Shown: positions 46,677 through 55,512, numbered from the stretch's first letter. The stretch: 64,000 bases of DNA from Martelella mediterranea (GCA_003001975.1 PVUG01000002.1:124001-188000); one strand, 5' to 3'. The notes: generated from the letters alone by a model not told the origin. Numbers and translations are program-made.

Positions 46677-47609
46677 TCACGCGGTCCAGTTGGCGTACCA
46701 GGTCTTGAACTGGCTATACTGCGCTTCGACAAAAGCTTTCTGCGGGGCTGAAAGAGCGTCGGTTTCGTTGAAGTGCAGCGTATATTCGGCGTCGCCGTTC
46801 AGAACCATCAGATATTTGTAGAACAGTACAAGATCGACGCCCTCGTCGAATTTCGACAGCACCATCAGCGCTTCTTCCAGTTCACGCGCCTTGACCCGCG
46901 CCTCACTGTCGCCTTCGGCCGCCGCCTTGCAAAGTGCGACCAGGTGCAGGACTTCCTTCGGAAGCGCGTTGCCGATACCGGTGATCGCGCCTGTGGCGCC
47001 GCATTTGACAAAACCGTGGAAGACCTGCGTGTCGACGCCGACCATCAGCGTCAGATCGTCATCGCCGGACGTGATATTCTCGGCGGCATAGGACAGGTCG
47101 GCAGCGCCGCCAAATTCCTTGAAACCGATCAGGTTGGGATAGTCGGCGCGCAGGCTGAAGAACAGGTCGGCACGCGTGGCAAAGCCGTAATAGGGGCTGT
47201 TGTAGATCACCGCCGGCAAGCCGTTTGCAGCCTCAAGAATGGCGGAAAAATGCGCCCTTTGCGCCGATACCGACGTGCCCCGTGACAGAACCCGCGGAAT
47301 GACCATCAGACCCGCCGCGCCGACACGGGCGGCGTGCGCGGTAATCGCCACTGCGGATTTCGTGTTGATGGCGCCAGTTCCGACAATCACCGGAACGCCC
47401 GCCTCGACCAGAGCTTCAACACCCTGTATGCGCTGCTCGTCGGTCAGAAGCGGCCAGTCGCCCATCGAACCGCAATAAACGACAGCCGACATACCGGCAT
47501 CGACAAGCGCGCGGCCCTTGCGCGCAAGGGCTGCAAAATCCGGCGTACGATCCGCCTTGCACGGTGTCATCAAAGCCGGAATACAGCCGGTGAAAATCGT
47601 ATCGCTCAT
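46677..47609 (-). CDS. DapA-family lyase/deaminase, HypD-like
   Basis: A 310-residue TIM-barrel aldolase-family enzyme. The Schiff-base lysine is Lys164 (IGFKEFGG) and the catalytic Tyr is Tyr136 (VIYNSP). The opening FTGCIPALMTPCKADRTPDF and the GSMGDWPLL segment look like pyrroline-4-hydroxy-2-carboxylate deaminase (HypD) of rhizobial hydroxyproline catabolism, rather than DapA or NanA. No epimerase, oxidase or dehydrogenase of that pathway is nearby. It is probably controlled by the GntR gene upstream. Confidence 0.82.
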   Translation of the reverse strand: MSDTIFTGCIPALMTPCKADRTPDFAALARKGRALVDAGMSAVVYCGSMGDWPLLTDEQRIQGVEALVEAGVPVIVGTGAINTKSAVAITAHAARVGAAGLMVIPRVLSRGTSVSAQRAHFSAILEAANGLPAVIYNSPYYGFATRADLFFSLRADYPNLIGFKEFGGAADLSYAAENITSGDDDLTLMVGVDTQVFHGFVKCGATGAITGIGNALPKEVLHLVALCKAAAEGDSEARVKARELEEALMVLSKFDEGVDLVLFYKYLMVLNGDAEYTLHFNETDALSAPQKAFVEAQYSQFKTWYANWTA

Positions 47610-47721
47610 CTCTGGGCCCTTTCAAATTCTGAAGCAAACCGGGTCGGCAGGCCGCGGGAGAACACCCGATCGCGGGCATATTCCGAAGGTCAGCCATTAT
47701 TCAAGAATTTCACTAGCACCA

Positions 47722-47741
47722 ACAATGATCATTGTCGACAA
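47722..47741. promoter_or_regulatory. Overlapping palindromes, FCD-GntR operator candidate upstream of DapA-like gene
   Basis: ACAATGATCATTGT (47722-47735) is a perfect 14-bp palindrome and runs into TTGTCGACAA (47732-47741), a perfect 10-bp palindrome of the kind bound by FCD GntR regulators. ATTGTCGACA recurs before the GntR gene itself (48595-48604). Confidence 0.5.
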
Positions 47742-47795
47742 AGAAAATACAATATGACGAAACGGCTTCGCCCGATGGCCGCACCGCCAGCCAGC

Positions 47796-48518
47796 CTATA
47801 GCGAAATCGAGGAAACGCTGCGCGAATCCGCCGAAATATACGAACGGATCTGGCGCACAATCTGATCGGCATGGGCCGTTGCCAGCCGGTCGGATTCAAC
47901 CTCGTCGCGCGCAATCATCGCGCTGACAATGTGCTCATGCTCGGCCACATACTGGCGCGGCAGATCGTCGTCATAGGAGCGGTAGTAGAGGCGCAAAATC
48001 CGCCGCCCGTCATCCAGCAGGCGCCGGAACAGATCGGTGTAGTACTTGTTTCGTCCTGCCTCGGCGATGGCGATGTGAAAATCGCGATTGGTCGCGATCA
48101 TGCCCAGCACATCCCGAGTTTCCACGGCCCGCGCAAAATCGTCCTGATGACGGCGGATACCGGCGAGATCGGCTTCTGTATAATGGATCGCCGCAAGTCT
48201 TGCGGTCACGCGATACATCAATGTCAGGGCGTCGAAGAACGCTCCCAGCTGCACGAAATCGATGTTGGACACGATCGTCGTGCGGTTGGTCAGCGCCGTG
48301 ATCAGCCCTTCGGCGGACAGCCGCACAAGCGCCTCCCGGATCGGTGTACGCGACATCGAAAACCGCTCCGACAACTCCGTCTCGTCGACGGGACTGCCCG
48401 GTTCAAGCTTGAGTTCGATGATCTCGTTGCGGAGGGTTTCATAGACATATGCAACGCCACCGCCGCGCCTGACATGCAGGTTCTGCAGCGCGCCGTGCTC
48501 TGAAGAGGTCTTGACCAT
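47796..48518 (-). CDS. GntR family regulator with FCD domain
   Basis: A 240-residue regulator: winged helix (~15-85) with ELSERFSMSRTPIREALVRLSAEGLI, and an FCD helical domain (~95-225) with an Asp/His metal-site pattern (RDFHIAIAEAGRN, then EHEHIVSAM). The ATG at 48518 has AGGA upstream, so it is preferred to the GTG at 48548. It precedes the DapA-like gene with 186 bases between; shared ATTGTCGACA motifs suggest control of itself and that gene. Confidence 0.92.
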   Translation of the reverse strand: MVKTSSEHGALQNLHVRRGGGVAYVYETLRNEIIELKLEPGSPVDETELSERFSMSRTPIREALVRLSAEGLITALTNRTTIVSNIDFVQLGAFFDALTLMYRVTARLAAIHYTEADLAGIRRHQDDFARAVETRDVLGMIATNRDFHIAIAEAGRNKYYTDLFRRLLDDGRRILRLYYRSYDDDLPRQYVAEHEHIVSAMIARDEVESDRLATAHADQIVRQIRSYISADSRSVSSISL

Positions 48519-48594
48519 TGTGTCCTGTTTTTCCCGACTTTTGATCACTATGCCCGACTCCGTGCGTACAATCCATGACGTGATTCAAATTTTT

Positions 48595-48604
48595 ATTGTC
48601 GACA
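48595..48604. promoter_or_regulatory. Second ATTGTCGACA motif upstream of the FCD GntR gene
   Basis: Ten bases identical to the motif at 47731-47740, 77 bases before the regulator's ATG and in an AT-rich patch. It suggests autoregulation. Confidence 0.5.
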
Positions 48605-48741
48605 CAACTGCGTCCTGATTGATCCCGACGCCCCCGCGCACGATACCGTTTGTAACGCAGACGCGCAGAAACGCGCTGTGACGGCACGGTTGGCCGGACG
48701 TTACAAAAGCCTTGAGGGCGCATTGATTTGCCTCCACAGAA

Positions 48742-48752
48742 TAATACCAGTA
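48742..48752. promoter_or_regulatory. HutC-type operator candidate before its regulator gene
   Basis: TAATACCAGTA, identical to 49538-49548, lies 39 bases before the regulator start. The repeat around the regulator gene on both sides suggests autoregulation and control of the nanE fusion gene. Confidence 0.5.
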
Positions 48753-48790
48753 TAGATCCAGAATGTTGTTCAAACCATCTGGAACCCCAT

Positions 48791-49540
48791 ATGTCCGCGC
48801 CGGAAATCATTGAGCGAATTCGCATCGAACTGGCCGAAAGCACGACCGACATTCCGCTGTACAAGCGACTGAGAGTGGCGCTCGAGAGCGTCATTCTGGC
48901 CAATGATCTCCATGCCGGCGAGCGGCTGCCGGGCGAGCGCAGACTGGCGGATGCGCTCGGACTGTCGCGGGTCACCGTACGCAAGAGCCTGACGCTGCTT
49001 GAGGATGACGGCCTGCTCAGCCGGCGTCACGGCGCAAGAACGGAGGTTGCTTCGAAGGTCGAAAAAACGCTTTCGACCCTGACAAGCTTTTCCGAAGATA
49101 TCCGCTCGCGCGGCATGAAGCCCGGATGTATATGGCTTTCCAAGTTTGTCAGCCGCCCGTCTCCCACCGAAATGATGGCCCTTGGCATCGGCTATAGCGA
49201 GAATATTCTGCGCATGCAGCGCATCCGGACAGCCGACGAAAAGCCGATTGCGATCGAGACTGCCAGCGTTCCCGAGCGTTACCTCCCCGCGCCCGAACTG
49301 GTCGGAAACTCGCTTTACGAGGCACTTGAAGCCCGCGGCTTCCTGCCCCAGCGCGCCATCCAGCGCATGCGAACACGCACGGCCTCGCGCGAAGACAGCA
49401 AGCATCTTTCCTGCCCGTCCGCCGCACCGCTTCTGGTCACCGAACGCCGGTGTTTTCTCTCGCATGGTGAAGTCGTTGAATATTGCGAGACGCGCTATCG
49501 GGGCGATGTCTACGATTTTGTTTTTGAACTGAAGCGATAA
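48791..49540 (+). CDS. GntR/HutC family regulator with UTRA domain
   Basis: A 249-residue regulator: winged helix (~20-90) with ERLPGERRLADALGLSRVTVRKSLTLLEDDGLL, then a UTRA effector domain (~105-249) ending YRGDVYDFVFELKR. UTRA proteins often bind phosphorylated amino sugars (NagR, DasR). The next genes are a NanE fusion and a sugar importer, so an amino-sugar phosphate effector is likely. The ATG at 48791 is where homology begins; the ribosome site is weak. Confidence 0.9.
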   Translation: MSAPEIIERIRIELAESTTDIPLYKRLRVALESVILANDLHAGERLPGERRLADALGLSRVTVRKSLTLLEDDGLLSRRHGARTEVASKVEKTLSTLTSFSEDIRSRGMKPGCIWLSKFVSRPSPTEMMALGIGYSENILRMQRIRTADEKPIAIETASVPERYLPAPELVGNSLYEALEARGFLPQRAIQRMRTRTASREDSKHLSCPSAAPLLVTERRCFLSHGEVVEYCETRYRGDVYDFVFELKR

Positions 49541-49558
49541 TACCAGTAATAAACTGGT
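49538..49558. promoter_or_regulatory. HutC-type operator upstream of nanE fusion gene
   Basis: TAATACCAGTA overlaps the regulator stop and begins the perfect dyad ACCAGT-AATAA-ACTGGT (49542-49558). It sits 26 bases before a good -10 box (TATACT, 49584-49589), so binding would block the promoter of the nanE fusion gene. Confidence 0.6.
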
Positions 49559-49601
49559 TGCATTCTGGTCTCTTTTAAGCTGCTATACTTCCAAAAAAGC
49601 A

Positions 49602-51158
49602 GTGAGAGACCCGGTGCAACGAGAAATTCTGAAAAACAGCCTGATTGTATCCTGCCAGCCGGTTCCAGACGGGCCGATGGACGCGCCGTTTTTTGTCGCG
49701 GGGTTTGCCATGGCAGCCGTTGCAGCCGGCGCCACGGCTCTCAGGATTGAATCCGCCGGCTATGTGCGCGCGGTCCGTCCGAAGGTCTCCGTGCCGATCA
49801 TTGGCATCGTCAAGCGCGATCTCGACGACAGCCCGGTTCGCATCACCCCGTTTCTTTCGGACGTCGAGGACCTGGTAGCGGCCGGCGCCGATATCATCGC
49901 GATTGACGCGACCAGCCGCCCGCGCCCCGCACCTCTGTCTGATCTGGTTGCCGCGGCCCGCGCCCATGGCAAGCTCACCATGGCCGACTGCTCCTCGCTT
50001 GACGATGCCCGTCAGGCACTCGGCTGCGGCATCGATTTCGTCGGCACCACGCTTTCCGGCTATGTCGGCGGGCCGGAGCCCGAAGACCCGGATATCGGGC
50101 TGATCACCGCGATGACCGCCCTCACCCCCTATGTGATCGCCGAAGGCCGCATCCGCACGCCGGAACAGGCCGCAGAGGCAGCGCGGGCAGGAGCCTATGC
50201 CGTCACGGTCGGTTCCGCCATCACCCGCACGGAACATACGACCGCCTGGTTTCGCGATGCACTGGCTGATGCCTGTCGGGACACGACCGACCGCACGGTT
50301 CTGGCCATCGACATCGGCGGCACGAAAACCATGGCCGCGTTGATGTGCGGCGGCGAGATCCTCAACCGGACTCAGGTTCCGACTGCGGCCGACGGCAATC
50401 CCGATGACTGGCTCGCCAACATTCACACCGCCACCGAAGTCTGGGGCACCGGCTATGACGTCGTCGGCATTGCCGCAACGGGGCTCGTTGAAAACGGGTT
50501 CTGGCAGGCGCTGAACCGCGCAACCCTCAACATTCCCGGCCGCTATCCGCTCAGGGAACGGGCCGAAGCCTTGTTCGGAAAACCGGTTTTCACCGTCAAT
50601 GGTGCCCAGGCCGCGGCCTGGGGCGAACACCTGGCTACCGGCAAGGCAGCCGGATCGATTGTTTTTCTGACCATATCAACCGGCATCGGCGGCGGCGTTG
50701 TCAGCAAGGGCGCGCTGAAGACAGGCCTTGCCGGGCATTTCGGGCTGACGCGCGGCGCTTTAGGCGGGGCCACTCCGCTGGAAGACCGGGTCTCCGGCAA
50801 GTTCATTGCCGCCGAAGCCTGCCGTCTCGGACATCATGTCGACACGCCTGCGGTGTTCGAGGCCGCAAGCGCCGGCGCGTCCTGGGCCAGCGATATCGTT
50901 GAGAGCTCTGCTGCCAGGGTCGCCGCACTCTGCGCCGATATCCAGCTGATGTTCGATCCCGACGCCATCATCATCGGCGGCGGCATTGGCCTGGCCGACG
51001 GCTTTCTCAGCCGCGTTTCGGCCAATCTTGCCGCACTGCCGGCGCGCCTGAAACCCGATGTCACCGCAGCAGCATGCGGCGCCGATGCCGGCCTCGTCGG
51101 GGTCGCGGACCTAGCGCTCACCGCTTTGACGGGGACAAAGGCATTACCTGACGAATGA
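49602..51158 (+). CDS. NanE (ManNAc-6-P epimerase) fused to a degenerate ROK kinase domain
   Basis: Residues 1-225 are an N-acetylmannosamine-6-phosphate 2-epimerase barrel with the catalytic Lys71 (GIVKRD) and Glu181 (IAEGR) present. Residues ~230-518 are a NanK-like ROK domain that keeps DIGGTKT and STGIGGGVV for ATP. The base Asp of NDAQAAAW is Gly334 (NGAQAAAW), and the zinc site keeps only His379; the three or four cysteines are gone. The frame is intact. The start is GTG at 49602, or GTG at 49614. Kinase activity is doubtful. Confidence 0.88.
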   Translation: MRDPVQREILKNSLIVSCQPVPDGPMDAPFFVAGFAMAAVAAGATALRIESAGYVRAVRPKVSVPIIGIVKRDLDDSPVRITPFLSDVEDLVAAGADIIAIDATSRPRPAPLSDLVAAARAHGKLTMADCSSLDDARQALGCGIDFVGTTLSGYVGGPEPEDPDIGLITAMTALTPYVIAEGRIRTPEQAAEAARAGAYAVTVGSAITRTEHTTAWFRDALADACRDTTDRTVLAIDIGGTKTMAALMCGGEILNRTQVPTAADGNPDDWLANIHTATEVWGTGYDVVGIAATGLVENGFWQALNRATLNIPGRYPLRERAEALFGKPVFTVNGAQAAAWGEHLATGKAAGSIVFLTISTGIGGGVVSKGALKTGLAGHFGLTRGALGGATPLEDRVSGKFIAAEACRLGHHVDTPAVFEAASAGASWASDIVESSAARVAALCADIQLMFDPDAIIIGGGIGLADGFLSRVSANLAALPARLKPDVTAAACGADAGLVGVADLALTALTGTKALPDE

Positions 51159-51194
51159 AAATGAAACAAACCAAACACAAGAAGGGAACTCGAC

Positions 51195-52517
51195 ATGATC
51201 AGGAAAACAGCATTCGCGGCCCTTGCCGCGCTTCTGGCGGGCACCGCTATGCCGGGCCTTGCCAACGCCGCCGTCACGGTGCTCGGTTGGCCGGGCGGCT
51301 CCGAAGAAGCCGCCTTGCGGGCCGCCACGGAGATCTACAACGAGACCGCCAGCGCGGACGACAAGGTCGAGCTGATCTTCTTCAGTCGCGACGGCTTTTA
51401 TGACAAGCTTCAGGCAGATCTGGCCGCCGGTTCCGATGCCTTCGACATCAATCTGATCGCGACCTACTCGATCGGCCGCTATGCGCCCTATATGGAGCCC
51501 ATCGATCTTGGCGAAGCCGCCGAAAGCGTTTTCGGCAAGGCGGTGCTGGAAACCATGCAGTACGAGGGCAAGCAGTATGGCGTGCCGACAGACCTCTCCC
51601 TGCATTTCATGTATTACCGCACGGACCTGATGGACGATCTGCTCGGCGACGCGGATGCCAGGGCTGAATACGCGAAGATCGCGGAGGAATATCTCGGCAA
51701 GCCGATGGAGCCGAAGCCGGCCGATGAGTGGACCTGGGACGACTGGGCGGCAACCGCGCTTCACTTTACCAAGTCCGTCAACCGGGCAAGCCCGGTGCGT
51801 TACGGCACGGTTCTGCAGATGAAGAACCTGCTGTTCAACATGATGGTCTTCCAGTCGCTGCCGCGCGCCTATGGCGCCGATTGGCGTGACGGAAACGGCA
51901 ATATCACCATCGATTCCGAAGGCTACCGGAAAGGACTGGAACTCTACAAGACGCTCTACGATGCCGGGGCAACGCCGAAGGATTCGCTCTCATATGAATA
52001 TGCGGAAACCAATGCCGCCTTTGCCTCGGGCCAGGTTGCGACAGCCCTTCAGTGGAACGCTGCCGCAAGCGAACTGACCGATCCCGAAAAGCCCCCCGCA
52101 GTTGCCGATGTAACCGGCGTTGTGGCGCCGCCGGCCGGGCCCGATGGCCGCGCCGATCATATTCACGGCCTTGGCCTCGGCCTCAACAAGAACGCGCCCA
52201 ACAAGGACGGTGCGGTCAAGTTCCTGCAATGGCTGGCAACGGAAGACGCCGCCCTGCTTTACGCCGAAAATGGCGGATCGCCGGCGCTTATGCCCGATGT
52301 CGTGGCAAAAATCGCGGAGGACCGTCCGGATCTGGTGGACCTTGGCAATTTTGCCAGCCAGTATGGCTATGTCATGGATGGCGGCACCTCGGCCAATGCA
52401 TTGACGATTTACGAGGTGCAGGCCCGCGAATTCACCGGTTACTGGTCCGGACAGAAAAGCCTTGACGAGACGCTGGCCAACACCGGGGCCGAAATGCAGG
52501 AACTGCTGAAGCAATAG
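51195..52517 (+). CDS. Carbohydrate ABC substrate-binding protein (family 1), amino-sugar locus
   Basis: A 440-residue periplasmic binding protein with a signal peptide (FAALAALLAGTAMPGLANAAV). The body is of MalE/UgpB type, with VLGWPGGSEEAALRAATEIYNE and GSDAFDINLIATYSIG. AAGGGAA precedes the ATG, 36 bases after the nanE fusion. Judging by the neighbours it binds an amino sugar or sialic acid-type ligand; sequence alone does not show the ligand. Confidence 0.92.
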   Translation: MIRKTAFAALAALLAGTAMPGLANAAVTVLGWPGGSEEAALRAATEIYNETASADDKVELIFFSRDGFYDKLQADLAAGSDAFDINLIATYSIGRYAPYMEPIDLGEAAESVFGKAVLETMQYEGKQYGVPTDLSLHFMYYRTDLMDDLLGDADARAEYAKIAEEYLGKPMEPKPADEWTWDDWAATALHFTKSVNRASPVRYGTVLQMKNLLFNMMVFQSLPRAYGADWRDGNGNITIDSEGYRKGLELYKTLYDAGATPKDSLSYEYAETNAAFASGQVATALQWNAAASELTDPEKPPAVADVTGVVAPPAGPDGRADHIHGLGLGLNKNAPNKDGAVKFLQWLATEDAALLYAENGGSPALMPDVVAKIAEDRPDLVDLGNFASQYGYVMDGGTSANALTIYEVQAREFTGYWSGQKSLDETLANTGAEMQELLKQ

Positions 52518-52640
52518 GCGGAAAGACCGTGGCGACAACACGCCACAACAGCGCCCGGCGGCAGGCTGCATCCGGGTGCTGCCCAAACACGGAGGTTTCC
52601 GGCAAGACCGGTCACATCATGAACATCGGCGGCTGACAGT

Positions 52641-53513
52641 ATGCAACTTGTAAAACCGGGCGAAGGGCGGCTGTTCCTGTCGCCGCTCGTTCTCTTCCTG
52701 CTGCTCTTTCTGGGTTTTCCGGCGATCGTCAACCTGATCTACTCGGTTTCGACAGTCTCCTTCGAAACCCTGCGCGCACCGGAAATCAGCGGTTTCGGCA
52801 ATTATCTCGATGTGCTGAACGACCGCTACTTCTGGCAGGCGTCTTGGTTTTCATTGCGTTTCGGCATCGTCACCGCTGTCGCGGAATGCCTGATCGGCTT
52901 GTTTCTGGCGATTTTCCTCAATCCGTTGCTTGGCAAACGGCCGTATCTGATGGCGCCGCTGATGCTGCCGTTGATGGTCGCCCCGGCCATGGTCGGTCTC
53001 ATGTACCGCCTGGTGCTGCATGAATTCGCGGGCCCGATCCCCTATTATCTGTGGATGTGGTTCGGCGACAGCCCTGCCTTTCTCGATGCCGACAACGCCT
53101 TCAGGACATTGGTCGTGATCGAAACGCTGCAGTGGACGCCGTTCGCGTTTCTGCTGTGTCATACCGCCTATTCCGCCATTCCGGCGGATGTGCGCGAAGC
53201 CGCAGCACTTGACGGTGCACGCGGATGGACAATGCTGACCAAAATCGAGCTTCCACTGATCAGGCCGACGCTGGTGATCGCGTTTTTCATCCGCTTCATC
53301 GACGGGTTCCGCGTTTTCGACAATATCTACGCCCTGACGGGTGCTGGCGCCGGCGGCTCCACGACATCGCTGTCGATCTACATCTATCAGGCCTTTTTCA
53401 AGCAGGGCGCCATCGGCAAGGCGGTTGCCGCATCGGTCGTTCTGTTCCTCGCATCGCTTATCGTGCTTTATGCGCTGACAGCGCTTGGCAGCCGCAGAAA
53501 GGACCGGTCATGA
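52641..53513 (+). CDS. Sugar ABC permease (MalF-type), amino-sugar locus
   Basis: A 290-residue permease with six helices (FLSPLVLFLLLFLGFPAIVNLIYS at the start) and the EAA loop REAAALDGARGWTMLTKIELPLIRP. It follows the binding-protein gene after 123 bases with no terminator seen and overlaps the next permease gene by 4 bases. Confidence 0.93.
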   Translation: MQLVKPGEGRLFLSPLVLFLLLFLGFPAIVNLIYSVSTVSFETLRAPEISGFGNYLDVLNDRYFWQASWFSLRFGIVTAVAECLIGLFLAIFLNPLLGKRPYLMAPLMLPLMVAPAMVGLMYRLVLHEFAGPIPYYLWMWFGDSPAFLDADNAFRTLVVIETLQWTPFAFLLCHTAYSAIPADVREAAALDGARGWTMLTKIELPLIRPTLVIAFFIRFIDGFRVFDNIYALTGAGAGGSTTSLSIYIYQAFFKQGAIGKAVAASVVLFLASLIVLYALTALGSRRKDRS

Positions 53514-54331
53514 TGAAGACATTGCGCTGGGTCGTGTTTGCCATCGCCGCGATTGCGATGAATTTTCCGGTGATCGTGACGTTGATCACCTCGTTCAAGA
53601 GCGCCCGTGAGATCAGCTCGAACGCCGGTCTGTGGATCAACAGCCCAACCCTGTCGAACTATCTGTCGGTTCTGACCGACACGACCCGGTTCAACATCTG
53701 GCTCTATCTCTTCAACAGCACGGTTGCCGCACTGATCGGAACGCTGCTGGCGATGGCCCTGACCTTCCCGGCCGCCTACGCCATCGCTCGATCAAGGACC
53801 GGGCGGAAAGTCCTGTTTCCGGTGGTCGTCAACCTGCGCGCCGTGCCGCTCATCATCTTCGCGATCCCGCTTTATATGATGTATCAGTGGCTGGGCTTGC
53901 TCGACACGCGGGTCGGCCTCGGTCTCATCTTCACCATCGTCAACATTCCCCTGGCGCTGGTCATTCTCGTCAATGCAATATCCGATGTTCCGATCGAGCT
54001 GGATGAAGCCGCCAAGGTCGACGGGGCCGCAACGTCGCAGATATTGCGACAGGTGATCTGGCCGGTTGTCCGGCCCGCCATGCTGACGACCTTCATCTTC
54101 GGCTTCATTACTGCCTGGAACGAATTCCTGTTCGGATTGATGCTGACCACCAGCAAGGCAGTACCGATGACGGTCGGGGCTTCGTTTTTCTTCGCCGCCA
54201 GCGGCGGTGGCGTCAACTGGGGAACGGCGTCTGCGGTGATGATCATCGGCGCCCTGCCGCCCGCCGTCATCGGCCTGTTGATGTACAAACAGATTTTCGG
54301 CTCCATGACCGCCGGCGCCGTCAAGGGTTAG
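53510..54331 (+). CDS. Sugar ABC permease (MalG-type), amino-sugar locus
   Basis: A 273-residue permease with six helices, EAA loop DEAAKVDGAATSQILRQVIWPVVRP and the MalG-type end FGSMTAGAVKG. Translation starts at one of two adjacent ATGs after AAAGGA, overlapping the previous stop. No ATPase gene follows: the operon ends here and the next ATPase gene is on the opposite strand. Confidence 0.93.
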   Translation: MMKTLRWVVFAIAAIAMNFPVIVTLITSFKSAREISSNAGLWINSPTLSNYLSVLTDTTRFNIWLYLFNSTVAALIGTLLAMALTFPAAYAIARSRTGRKVLFPVVVNLRAVPLIIFAIPLYMMYQWLGLLDTRVGLGLIFTIVNIPLALVILVNAISDVPIELDEAAKVDGAATSQILRQVIWPVVRPAMLTTFIFGFITAWNEFLFGLMLTTSKAVPMTVGASFFFAASGGGVNWGTASAVMIIGALPPAVIGLLMYKQIFGSMTAGAVKG

Positions 54332-54387
54332 GGCGGTTGCCTGCCGTCAACACAACTTGAGCCACAGTGGTCACCGGTTGCTTAAAT

Positions 54388-54415
54388 ATCAGGCGAATGA
54401 TCACATTCGCCTGAT
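54388..54415. terminator. Bidirectional terminator between the two sugar ABC operons
   Basis: A perfect 12-bp stem ATCAGGCGAATG/CATTCGCCTGAT with a 4-base loop, centred between the convergent permease (stop 54331) and ATPase (stop 54429) genes. On the minus strand it runs into ATTTAAG; on the plus strand into GCTTT. Confidence 0.75.
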
Positions 54416-54428
54416 GCTTTACGCCACG

Positions 54429-55508
54429 CTAAAGCCGCGCGCCCGTTTTCTCTTCAAAGAAGGATGCCTTGGTGACATCGACGGTGACCGAGACGGGCTG
54501 ACCCGTTTCACAATGCTGCTCCTGATGCAGCCGATGCGAAATATTGATTCCGTCGAAATCCGACCACGCCAGAATGTCGCTTCCCATGGGTTCCACAAGC
54601 GAGATCGTGCCGTTCCACGCTGCCTTGTCCTGTTCGGCAAGATGAATGTGTTCCGGGCGCAGGCCGAGCGTTGCCTTCTGGCCGTCAACGACCTTGCCGG
54701 CAAAGGGATATGCGCTGACATCGAGGCTGAAAGAGCCGGATTTGAACACCAGCCCGTCATTTTCCGCGGCAAACGCACCGGCAATCTTGTTCATCGCCGG
54801 CGAGCCGAGGAAGGTGCCGACAAATTCATTGGCCGGTTTGTTGTAGACATTCAGCGGCGTGTCGAGCTGCTGGATGATGCCGTCCTTCATCACCGCGATC
54901 CGGTCTGCAAGCGTCAGCGCCTCGATCTGGTCATGGGTCACATAGATCATGGTCGAGCCGAGCGCCTTGTGCAGCTTCTTGATTTCAAGCCGCAGTTCGG
55001 CACGCAGCTTGGCATCGAGGTTGGAAAGCGGCTCGTCGAACAGGAAGATGTCGGCATCGCGCACAAGTGCGCGGCCAATGGCGACGCGCTGACGCTGACC
55101 GCCGGAGAGCGCAGACGGCTTGCGGTCGAGCAGCTGCGTGATCTGGAGAAGTTCGGCTGCCCATTTCACCTTCTTGTCGATTTCCGCGCGGGGAACACCG
55201 GCAATCTTCAGCCCGAACGACATGTTCCGTTCGACGCTCATGGTCGGATAAAGCGCATAGGACTGGAACACCATGCCGATGCCGCGGTCCTTCGGATCGA
55301 TCCAGGTCACATCCTTGTCGTTGAAGTGGATCGACCCGCCGCTGACGTCGGTCAGCCCGCCGATTGCATTCAGCAGGGTCGACTTGCCACAGCCGGACGG
55401 GCCGAGCAGGACCAGAAATTCGCCGTCCCTGATCTGAAGGTCGAGGCTTTTGACGACATGCACATTCCCGTAGCGAATGTCGAGATTTTCAATGGCTACA
55501 GAACTCAT
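54429..55508 (-). CDS. Carbohydrate ABC ATPase (UgpC/MalK-type)
   Basis: A 359-residue ATPase: Walker A LLGPSGCGKSTLLNAI, signature LSGGQRQRVAIGRAL, Walker B IFLFDEPLSNLD, switch His in YVTHDQIEAL, then a TOBE-type regulatory domain from ~240. It is the last gene of the leftward importer operon, 4 bases after its permease. As the only sugar-type ATPase here, it may also serve the amino-sugar permeases, as MsmK-type shared ATPases do. Confidence 0.95.
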   Translation of the reverse strand: MSSVAIENLDIRYGNVHVVKSLDLQIRDGEFLVLLGPSGCGKSTLLNAIGGLTDVSGGSIHFNDKDVTWIDPKDRGIGMVFQSYALYPTMSVERNMSFGLKIAGVPRAEIDKKVKWAAELLQITQLLDRKPSALSGGQRQRVAIGRALVRDADIFLFDEPLSNLDAKLRAELRLEIKKLHKALGSTMIYVTHDQIEALTLADRIAVMKDGIIQQLDTPLNVYNKPANEFVGTFLGSPAMNKIAGAFAAENDGLVFKSGSFSLDVSAYPFAGKVVDGQKATLGLRPEHIHLAEQDKAAWNGTISLVEPMGSDILAWSDFDGINISHRLHQEQHCETGQPVSVTVDVTKASFFEEKTGARL

Positions 55509-55512
55509 GGTG

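Noticed and set aside
46677-47609. DapA (lysine synthesis) or NanA (sialate lyase)
   Set aside because: The GSMGDWPLL segment and overall wording fit the HypD-like group better, and neither lysine genes nor a sialate lyase context directly adjoins it.
49602-51158. NanE-ROK gene as a frameshifted pseudogene
   Set aside because: A single uninterrupted frame with all epimerase residues and the ATP-binding motifs; the losses are confined to the phosphotransfer and zinc sites.
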